Below are positions 36,073 through 44,935 of a DNA stretch of 64,000 nt, one piece after another. The position numbers were made by a program, and so were the translations under genes. This DNA comes from Branchiostoma floridae. Lineage: Eukaryota > Chordata > Leptocardii > Amphioxiformes > Branchiostomatidae. The stretch is from NCBI RefSeq assembly GCF_000003815.2, contig NC_049997.1, forward strand, positions 8,064,676 to 8,128,675. Reading direction: 5' to 3'. The notes beneath the pieces were generated by a model, which saw nothing but the letters and a program-made list of their open reading frames with translations, was not told the DNA's origin and ran no database searches. Position 1 is the first letter of the stretch. Each line of letters opens with the position of its first letter.

Positions 36073-39000
36073 ATGCTGATACTACTCCTGTCCACGCTCG
36101 CCCTTGCAGGGGCGCAGCACTTCGACGAACACTACCCGTTCGGGCAGCTGCAACAGCCAGTCGACACGGCGTTGGTTTTCGACTGTGGAAGTAAGCTATC
36201 CGTACATGATAATGATTCATATACTTGGTAATAAGTAGCCCTTCGCCTTTTTGAGACCGTAGGGGCAGTGGGTGTTTATGTTATACATTGTGTCTAGGGC
36301 ACAGTAATGGGAGTCGAGGCGGAACCAAACCCCCTCCTTCCATCGAATTTACCACCCCACCACCCAACCGAAATCATGTACCAATTGTTACTCCTAGGTG
36401 GAGTATGGAAAATCCTGTTAATTACCTTTCCAAAGGGCACAGGGTTGATAGAATGACTGGATTCGAATCCAGGATCTCTAAAGCATAGGGTTTGGTTGAA
36501 TGCTTACGCTATTAACACTGCTACAACCATACATATCTATATGTCACTACCATTGTTTCGTGATTAAAATGAAAACCTGTTTGGTGAATTTTTAGGCAAC
36601 CCGAACCGTGCGATCAAGAACCCGAAGTTTACCTTCCAGAGTACTGACCCTAACGCGGACCCTAACCAACAAAGTCTGACGCTTCCCGGCTCTTTCATCC
36701 TCCAGGACTTCGAGGTAGGTGAAGACTTGGTGTCTCATATATTTGTGGGCATCTAGCTAGGGTTACCGACCATTGTTACACCCCTGTTTCAACACTCTCG
36801 ATACGACCATGTTCCAACACCCCTAAAGGTAGTACTATAGTATCACACTGCACTTGCGTCACGTTTGCGTTGCTGCGGGGTTCGTTAACTGCTGCACTGT
36901 TGTGTTACTTTTTCTGATTTTTTAAATACTTTAGATATTGCGTAATACGTAAAGGTATGACTTAGAAGACAACAAAATACACAAAACGTAAGAAATTCGT
37001 TCTATATCTCCTAAGTTCGTTGAGTATCTTTCGAACCCCGTAGTGACGCAAGCGTGACACAAGTGCAATGAGATAGCACCTTAAGTTACGACAGGGGAAG
37101 CTTGAAGGAATGTATCAAAGCAAGGATGTTGATTAAAGTGTAACTGGCTCCTCCCAACAGAGGAGGCTGGGCAGATGCTGAGCGGGCTGCTATAAGCAAG
37201 ATTTAATCAGGCAGTTTCATGTTATATATCACAGCTACTGTTTTTTTTCTTCTACTGTTCTAGATTGAAGTGACGAAGCCGATCGCCAGGCCCTTTAACG
37301 GGAGAGTGGAGGCTTGGAGAACCATCTGGCTGTTCGGCGGAACCCCGAGTACCGTCCAGCTGGGGTGCTTCCCACTTACCACCGACAATGTCGTGGGAAT
37401 AGACGGTCTGGGAACTTGGTAAGTCTAGGAATGTGGTTTAGTTTCCGAGAAGTTCATAAAGATCCAGTGTCCCAGCGTTTTCGCTCCTACCACCCCGTAC
37501 GTAATTTCGCTGTAAAATCGTTTTACACCTGTTTTTACAACATTCCCTGGTACACTTCTAGGATCCTCTAGCTAAGATAAGCTTACGTCGAAACCTTGAA
37601 AATTAAACACCAGAAAAAGAGTAAATTTGTGAAACACACTCACACACACACACACACACACACGCGCGCGCAACAAAAACACTGAGAATGAGCTGGGTCC
37701 TTACATCTACTTGGTGATATGATACGTCAGGACAAAACCTTTCGCTGTAAGGTATGAAAAATGATCAAAAAATTGGAATTGGTACATTGGCACTTATTGA
37801 GGGATGAAAGAATATTACTTGCTATGTTCAGTATGTTAAAAATGTATCCAGTGTCACTGACGAAAACTGGTGGATTCCAGTTGAAACGTCTGATCGTTTC
37901 CAAAATCATATCCAGTTGCTTGAGTAACTGCTTTTTGGCATAAAAATGTATCATATTCCTACAGTGACTATGGCGAGCTGTGTTCAATCCTGGACCTGAA
38001 CACGCCTATCGATGACGTCACTGGTCAGCTGACGTGTTTCCCTGAGGCGATAGCTCAGGGCATCCCGGAGGACCAGTGCACTTGTGAAGGTTTGTTGGTT
38101 TGTTGCACATAACCGGTACTTTTGGGCGTTAAGCAACAACTTTGTACAATAAAGCTAGTCTGAGATTTACCCTCTACCAGGCTCCTTGGATCGCTGGTCA
38201 AATAGAAGAAATTGGACAAATAGTCAGTCTAGCCGGCCGACTCATCCAGCTGTCGAGATGGCATAAGACAGTATCAAAGCTGGCCAAGGAGAACAGTTGG
38301 CCAAAGGAATGTCAGTCGGTCAGGTGTGGCTTTGCTCAATGACACTGAATTCACGATCATTGCTCAGGTTGTCTCTGTTGCAATCTGAATAGAATCAAGT
38401 ATGTCTCATCAGGGGAGACGCCCCTAGCGCAAACTTGATGCTCCGATTGATCGAGGAAACATATATATAATATAGGTTTTAAGTGCTTCCTCCAATAGCA
38501 CAACTTTGATTCAACCTCAGGACCTATAGATTCTAAACTGCCATAATCAAAGGACTACCTTTCCACCATGACCAGGTATCATCGCCCCCAAGGTCTACTC
38601 AGCCCCGAACTACAACAGGCTCATTGACTTCAGCGACTTGGAGTCGGGGCTGCTGACGTTCCTGGCCGAGGTGAGATAATGGTTCCATGGACATATGTCA
38701 AAAGTTCCTATGCAGTGCCATAGAAAGCCATGTGATGGTTCAAACTTGAAGCAAGAGGGACTTTTGCGGTATGTACGCATGCACAAAATATAACTGCCCA
38801 CTCACAACAGTTAAAGTACATGCCTACCCCCACGATGTACGATGGTCAAGACCTGTTAGTTCCAGGGTCACAGACTATCTCTTCTAATTCTCAATAGGCC
38901 ATTACAAGCTGATAGACTCGTAACCAGCTTAGCAGAATGGAAAAGAATATCCTGGTAAAATAAGCAGGGTGCGAAGTTGACTTCCAACCACCTGTTGCCG

Positions 39001-39299
39001 ATTCATTACGTAATACTATGAGTCCTAAGCAAAAGTATCATACACCCTGAAGAAGGCCGGAGGTCCGGTCGGAAGATTGATTGATTGAAAGTCATACTTC
39101 TAAATGGTTTGGAGATAGCGAGCCTAATAATGAAATGTTGTCGTAAATTTGGTTTGCATTTTAGGGTGACTACGAGTTCAAGTTGATCGCTGAAGACGCT
39201 AACGGAAACGAGGAGGCCTGTATCGGCATCAGGGTTCCTATTAAGGAGTACGTGGATCCCGACGCCGGTGGCGGCTGGCTTTTCGGCAGGCGGCGCTAA
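36073..39299 (+). CDS. GM2A-like: GM2 ganglioside activator-like secreted protein, paralogue C (6 exons, 248 aa)
   Basis: Exons 36073-36190, 36596-36714, 37264-37418, 37965-38089, 38576-38670 and 39165-39299. Signal peptide MLILLLSTLALAGAQ. The eight GM2-activator cysteines are kept. It differs from its paralogues in two ways. First, exon 2 is 27 nt longer, inserting nine residues around a repeated DPN (TDPNADPNQQ) before the 'LxLPG' motif. Second, the region equivalent to exon 4 of A, B and D is split by an extra phase-1 intron (38090-38575), between CTCEG and IIAPK. Reading through that intron meets a stop, so it must be spliced. The tail GGGWLFGRRR ends directly at TAA. Exon 5 is nearly identical to D (AEDANGNEEACIGI). 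By homology it is a secreted or lysosomal lipid-binding protein. Confidence 0.88.
36824..37083. mobile_element. MITE, 'CACTTGCGTCA' family, copy in intron 2 of gene C
   Basis: Ends TAAAGGTAGTACTATAGTAT then CACACTGCACTTGCGTCAC, mirrored at the right by AAGTGCAATGAGATAGCACC then TTA. Just inside both ends is GCGGGGTTCG or its complement. The core matches the other three copies (GTATGACTTAGAAGAC, GTTGAGTATCTTTCGAACC). Non-coding, about 260 bp. Confidence 0.65.
37637..37672. repeat. (CA)n(CG)n microsatellite in intron 3 of gene C
   Basis: CACACACACACACACA followed by CGCGCGCG. Confidence 0.95.
37845..37930. repeat. Dispersed repeat 'CAGTGTCACTGACGAAA...GAGTAACTGC'
   Basis: Sequence TCCAGTGTCACTGACGAAAA ... 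GAAACGTCTGATCGTTTCCA ... TTGCTTGAGTAACTGCTTTT. Related copies at 25810-25905 and (right half) 44228-44285. All three lie near the GM2A-like array. Possibly one SINE-like family. Confidence 0.5.
38155..38330. repeat. Dispersed-repeat fragment inside the gene-C-specific intron
   Basis: 'GGCATAAGACAGTATCAAAG' followed by CTGGCCAAGGAG matches the end of the inverted-repeat element at 49915-50083 (GGCATAAGATAGTACCAAAC, then TGGCCAAGGAGTG). The complement TTTGATACTATCTTATGC also occurs near 3726. This suggests that transposon-derived DNA makes up part of this intron. Confidence 0.45.
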
Positions 39300-39308
39300 A
39301 TCAGGCAC

Positions 39309-39408
39309 TGACGTCAATACTTTGTACAATGACGTCTACACAGGATCCACTGACGTATTAAGTACTGTCGCATCGACAATGACGTCAGCACAGGATTCAG
39401 TGACGTTA
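39309..39408 (+). promoter_or_regulatory. TGACGTCA motifs in the 3' region of GM2A-like C
   Basis: Perfect TGACGTCA at 39309-39316 and 39380-39387, and near matches TGACGTCT (39330) and TGACGTTA (39401). All lie between the stop codon and AATAAA. Several are followed by (G/T)ACACAG or GCACAG. Confidence 0.45.
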
Positions 39409-39428
39409 AACAACGCTGATCAGTTACC

Positions 39429-39434
39429 AATAAA
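39429..39434 (+). terminator. Poly(A) signal of GM2A-like C
   Basis: AATAAA 130 bp after the stop codon of gene C. Confidence 0.6.
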
Positions 39435-40870
39435 ACGAGGATTGTGAATCACGTGTCTATAGTATTTCATTTATGAAATTTAGGACTTGAGCTCTTGGAT
39501 ATAAAAAAGATAATTCATAGTTTTCACGTCTTGCCAAGGTTTGATATTGAAGTAAATAACAGCCTTTTGGAATAAATGTCAAATAAGGTAGTTGACCTTT
39601 ATCCGCGGGGTAACCTATATTCGTTGTTTTTAAAATCCGTATTTTGGGATATCAAGTCGACGGACAGTGGTTTCAAATCGCAATTTATATTAAAAAATAT
39701 TACTGATATCGCTGTATACCCCTCTATACAACGGATATAGGTTGCCTCTCGGGTAAATGTGAACTATCGTTAGCGACACACAGTTGCAAGATAAATCTTT
39801 TGTCATAAACCATTTCATACTGTGGACTTATGCAAATATCAAGCATTTTAGAGGGCTTGAAATGACCATAGAAGAGATGTGAATGATATGACGCCATTGA
39901 AAAAAAGGTATTCGACGGATAACTTACCTAATTGTAGTGGCTCTTTATAATCATTTGCAGATTGGGTGCAGACAAAATTAAAGAGATGTACATGTGTACC
40001 CTTGATATGTTCAATGACTATAGTGTATGAGAACAGTCACATAACAAGGTAAAAGTCACAAATATTGCTGTGACCTTACTGACAAAACTGATGACCTTAC
40101 TCTCATAACAATGTATGAGAAAATCCATAAAATTAAATTGAAATGGAAATTCATGTCAGTCATTTTACATACTTCTATGTGTCCCTGAGATAACCGGATG
40201 TAAAGTTCATATTCGTTTGTTTAAGATACTGCTAGCAAATTTTATCTTAGATTGAACACATACACACCGGTACCTGTGTGCATATTTGAACAATAGTATA
40301 CAAAAATGACTATGTGCATAAAAAATTAGCTGGTAGAAATATCGACAGTTTTTAAGTAATATGTTAGTACGTTTTCTGAGGCACCACGACACCCTCTCTA
40401 AGATTTCAACCATAGACCATATGAAGACAATGTCGATGCTCCCCAAAAATATTTGAGTTGATTATAATCGATTTTAGTAGTTCTCGTATGGGTCCGATAA
40501 CAAATCGACAGCATTCGTTAGACAGTTGTAGGTAAATATCAAATAAAATTCATCTGTATTGTTACAGAAAAGGCTGCGTTAGATCTTTGTCTGCGGTTGG
40601 TTTTATCACAGGCTGCTTGTAAATGCTACGTCGACATCAAAATTGTATGGCTGCCGGTTAATGTGTCCGCACTGTACAAAATTGCAAAGGTACCGTTAGG
40701 ATAAACTAACGGACATGTGCACATGCACTAAGTTAAGTACCTTCGGAACCTTCCGTTCCTACAAATTTATCTGTTTGCTTTAATATACAATTTTAACTTA
40801 GTTCACATCCTTTGGTAAATATTGCAAAGCCCAGGCAGAAGAGTGTCCTTGCCTGATCAAACACAAGTGG
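39435..40870. other. Intergenic region between GM2A-like C and D
   Basis: AT-rich sequence with no exon, RNA gene or clear repeat that I can support. Confidence 0.45.
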
Positions 40871-40878
40871 TATATATA
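40871..40878 (+). promoter_or_regulatory. TATA box of GM2A-like D
   Basis: TATATATA, 63 bp upstream of the ATG of gene D. This is the same spacing as in gene A (62 bp). Confidence 0.55.
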
Positions 40879-40933
40879 CCCGACGTTATGCGTGAGCAGC
40901 AGTGTTTTGCAGCCAGGACACCGTCAGGACACC

Positions 40934-43900
40934 ATGCTGATACTACTCCTCTCCACGCTAGCCCTGGTAGGGGCGCAGCACTACGACGAGCACTACCAGT
41001 TCGGGCATCTCGCCCGCCCCATTGACGACATTGTGGTCTTCGACTGTGGAAGTAAGTAATAAGAATTCTACTTTGAAACACACTAAAAAGATTTGGTTGG
41101 TAAACTTATAACTAACGTTACTACATGAACGTCGTGTGAATTGGGGTCGACATTCCTTTTCGACTTTCATTCTTTGACTTGTAGTTATTCTTCTGACAGT
41201 CATAAAATCAAGAAAGAGCACAAAGGATTCTTAAACAACTAAATTCATTCTGCGGTAACAACTCTTCGGGCTTTTGGTCACTTCTTAAAGAGTACAAATC
41301 TAATGACAAAACTGACGATCACGAAACGATTGTAGCTGAAAACCTACACTCGGGGGTTTTCGTCTTCCTCAGTCTGCTTCCAAAAGGAAGTCAGGCCCAA
41401 CCTGTTTAGCTATTAGAAATAGCCAACACTAGTATTCAATTACTCTATTTTTACAATAATGTTTATCACTATCCATTATCACATGTATGCTCCCTATGTT
41501 TCTACCATGTACTTGCAATTATCCTCTGGGATATGAACTTGCAAATAAAACTTCTTTGCAAAATTCAGTTGTCTTGTGATGGAGATGTTACCGTGCGTCG
41601 GTAATTTGTTGTGTCCTAACAGTCCCTCGCACGACGTACTCGCATCTGTGGCCCAAGAAAGAAAGTATAAGATATCCTTGCCAATACTCCTGAACCAGGG
41701 GTGCCTACCTACCTACCTAGTCCCTTGACCTCCAGGTCGTTGGGGGGACAAGGTAGCCAAGAAGATAGAGAGTTGCCTCCAGGTTCGTCTCTCCCTAGCC
41801 AGGGTTAACCTCTCCTGTAGGCTGAGGCCCGTCCAGTCAGCAATGTTATCCTGCCAAGCTTTCCGTTGTCGTCCACGCCGACGCCCTCCCTCCACCGTGC
41901 CCTGGAGGATCGTCTTGGCCAGGTTGTTGTGTCGGGTAACATGCCCGAACCACTGCAGTCTGCGTCTTTTAACTGTTGCTAGGAGTGGTTCTTGAGGGCC
42001 AACGAGGCGCCATTCGACGAGTGCTAAGCCTACACTGACTAAACTCATCAGTGACGGCCTATAGAACTGAACTGCAATTCGTACTGGACTGTAAAATTGA
42101 TGTTGACATGTTCGAACAGAGATCTACTTGTAATTGTGATAGTCCGAAACTAACATATCTATATTGATTGTAATCTAGATGTTATTTGTACATATTGTAA
42201 TTCCGTAAACAGTTTCATGTCGTATTGACAACGTTGCGCTAGTTTCACTGTATTCTAAAGCGGCGCAATTCAGTTTTTTTTACTGCAAAGCCGATTTGAC
42301 ACATGGTGTTTTTTTATCAATGCTTTGAGGCAAATTAAAGTTTTATTTCTCAATCTCCAGGCAACCCCAACCGTGCGATAAAGAACCCAAAGTTCACCTT
42401 CAGCAGGAATGACCTGGAACTGCCAGGTACCATTACCATCTATGACATGGAGGTGAGTAGGCAGCTCAATTTGCCTTTGATATTTTTTTAAAATTAGGTT
42501 CGTAGGACTTGATGTTACCATCATGAAGATGAAGAGCGGCCCATAGCGATAACTGTAGCAGCATCTCTTCTCCCTAAGTCAGAAACATCAAGCTTGGGCA
42601 AGCTTGACTTCACTGACTCAAAAGGCGAAGCAGGGGTTACGTGGGTGCTCGGGAAATTCCCTACCCCATTTGGCCGAAATGGTTTGATCCGCTTACATCG
42701 CACCATCGCACATGTGGCAGGTTCTTTTACGTGCCCGGGGTATGGCCCTCCCCAGATACGGGACCTCCAATTAACGTCCTATCCGAGGGAGGGCATTTGC
42801 ATCATTCACCTAGAGCAGGGACTCGCCCGCGGTCTATGAAATATGCCTTGGGAGGTTTTACTAAACAGGGCTGAGGTTTCCACTTTTGTAGGCGTGTCCT
42901 CTAACCAGATGTCACCCAATCAGAGAACCGCCTAATTGTTCTCTCTAGGTAAATCCGGTTCTCCGATTGGATGACAGCTGGTTAGAGGCCCGACATACAT
43001 CCATACAAAGTAGAAACCTCAGTCTGACATAGCTTTAACTCGGAGATTTTGTTGACAACATACATCATGCGATATACAGTCATGCGATATGTTTTTGACT
43101 AGATTGAAGTGACAAAGCCCATCACCAGGCCCTTCAACGGGAGGGTGGAGGCTTGGAGAACCATCTGGCTTCTCGGTGGGGCCGGCAGCACCATCCAGAT
43201 CGGCTGCTTCGGCCTCACAAGCTCCGGTACGATAGGACTGGACGGTGTGGGAACATGGTGGGAGTTATCCTCTTTTTTATATGCATCAATCATAAAGCAA
43301 ATCAGAAACATGGGTTCGAAGATGTCCTAACTCAGTGAGATGTTCAGAGTTTCACGTATGCCTTGTGAGCGCGACTAGCAAAGACAAAAAAACTTCGACA
43401 GACCGAGCGAAACCACAACTCGCCATAAATTTGAAGCTTCCGATCCTTAGTATATGACCTGGACTGCCATTTTTGATCAAAAACTATAACTAGCTAAACC
43501 ACCTCTGACCTGTACTTTCTGTACTACAACTAGTTTGCATTTTCGGTCATCTTCCCATTCACTGGATCATGTCACTTAGTCCAGGGGCATAGCTGAAAAA
43601 TTGTGAAAATTTGCCTAAAGCACCAAATTTGGCACACATGCAGTTGAATGTATTCTAAACAAAAATAGATATGGAGGCATCTCAAGTTCTACCCAGAATT
43701 GATTTTATAGCACTTTTTTGGGCATTTTTAGACCAAAAATGTATATTTTGGGCTTCTGTGCCCAGGTTTTTTTTAATCCAAATGACCTGAAATTTTGAAT
43801 GGAGGTGCCTATAGCATATAACTCAAACACTTACCAAGCCCAACTTAGGCAACTATCTCACACATGTCAAATGTAGGTGGTGGGTATCTAATTGCTGAAT

Positions 43901-44828
43901 GATCTCTATTTTCTTTTATTTCAGCGACTACGGGGAACTTTGCAACATTTTGGACCAGAACACGCCAATCAACGACACCACGGGTGAACTGACCTGTTTC
44001 GAGGAGGCGATGAACCAGGGAATCCCGAAGGACCAGTGCACGTGTGAGGGCATCATCGCGCCCAAGACCTACTCCATCACCAACTGGAACAAGGAAGTAG
44101 ACCTGTTGGACCTCGAAGCGGGGTTGATCACTTTCCTTGCGGAGGTGGGCTTAAAGATTACTTTCTTTCCACATTTAGCATGATACCAGTAAGTTACGCC
44201 TAAAGAAGTTACTCATTGACAAGCATCTAGATATGATTTGTCCAGTTCTAAATCATATCCAGTTGTTTGAGTAACTGCTTTGTGGTGCATCTTATTACCT
44301 GGATGTCTAACCTTCATCGACGTACCAGTGAGGTAGTTCTGCATTCTAAAAGGTCTTTCACATACAGTCCTCAATTTGTTTTCGGTGTGAGTGTATCTGT
44401 TTGTTTGCTTGTATACCGGTAATTATTTAGATGCAGTAGAGAACCTAGTTTTAACATGTAATCTTCGCCAGGGACACCTGCACGAAGTTAGGTCAAAAGT
44501 CCCAGAATAGGTCATCTCATTTCCTGTCTGTAGTTTCCTGCTATATTCGTGTCAGTTGCTTCAAACGGGAGTCGTTTGAACAAGTGCATTGGACAAAATC
44601 AGTGAGGACTTCAGAAAAGGAATTAAAAAAGAGAATAAGCAAGAAAAATATTTTACGGAGATATAAGAGACCTTTTTTTCTCTGTCGCAGGGTGACTACG
44701 AATTGAAGCTGATCGCTGAAGACGCTAACGGAAACGAGGAGGCCTGTATCGGCATCACGTTGGCAGTGAAGGAGTGGGTGGATCCTAACGACACTGGGGG
44801 CGGCTGGCTCTTCGGCAAGAGGCGCTAA
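40934..44828 (+). CDS. GM2A-like: GM2 ganglioside activator-like secreted protein, paralogue D (5 exons, 240 aa)
   Basis: Exons 40934-41051, 42361-42452, 43103-43257, 43925-44144 and 44691-44828. Signal peptide MLILLLSTLALVGAQ, almost the same as gene C. All eight GM2-activator cysteines and the CTCEGIIAPKTY loop are present. Exons 1, 3 and 5 are closest to gene C, but the first half of exon 4 (DYGELC through the GELTC and EEAMN stretch) is closest to gene A, so the gene looks mosaic. The tail GGGWLFGKRR ends directly at TAA. Intron 1 holds a reversed LINE fragment (41713-42048). Intron 2 holds a repeat block and an inverted-repeat element. Last of the tandem array, convergent with the SLC37-like gene. 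Confidence 0.88.
41713..42048 (-). pseudogene. Non-LTR retrotransposon ORF2 C-terminal fragment in intron 1 of gene D
   Basis: The minus-strand frame reads VKRRRLQWFGHVTRHNNLAK, then TILQGTVEGGRRRGRQRKAW and DNIADWTGLSLQE. This is the typical C-terminal tail of LINE reverse transcriptases, downstream of the RT domain. No RT catalytic block precedes it, so it is a 5'-truncated dead copy. It lies antisense to the host gene. Confidence 0.8.
42540..42840. repeat. Dispersed repeat block in intron 2 of gene D
   Basis: Contains 'GTTCTTTTACGTGCCCGGGG' and 'GACCTCCAATTAACGTCCTA', a sequence style I associate with a widely dispersed invertebrate repeat. Only one copy is visible here, so the assignment rests on memory of such repeats. 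No long conserved ORF is evident. Confidence 0.3.
42871..43022. mobile_element. 152-bp inverted-repeat element in intron 2 of gene D
   Basis: The left end CTGAGGTTTCCACTTTTGTA pairs with the right end TACAAAGTAGAAACCTCAG. Inner arms CCTCTAACCAG...CCAATCAGAGAACC and GGTTCTCCGATTGG...CTGGTTAGAGG continue the palindrome almost to the centre. A foldback MITE. Confidence 0.7.
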
Positions 44829-44837
44829 ACCAGGCAC

Positions 44838-44902
44838 TGACGTCAGCACAGTTTTCAATGACGTCAATTGGCGTGACGTCAGCACAGTTTTCAATGACGT
44901 AC
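44838..44902 (+). promoter_or_regulatory. TGACGTCA array in the 3' region of GM2A-like D
   Basis: Perfect TGACGTCA at 44838-44845, 44859-44866 and 44874-44881, plus TGACGTAC at 44895. A duplicated unit TGACGTCAGCACAGTTTTCA (36-bp period) carries them. They lie between the stop codon and the poly(A) signal. Confidence 0.5.
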
Positions 44903-44929
44903 TTAATGAGATGGTGCTGATTAATCGTC

Positions 44930-44935
44930 AATAAA
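44930..44935 (+). terminator. Poly(A) signal of GM2A-like D
   Basis: AATAAA about 100 bp after the stop codon of gene D. Confidence 0.6.
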
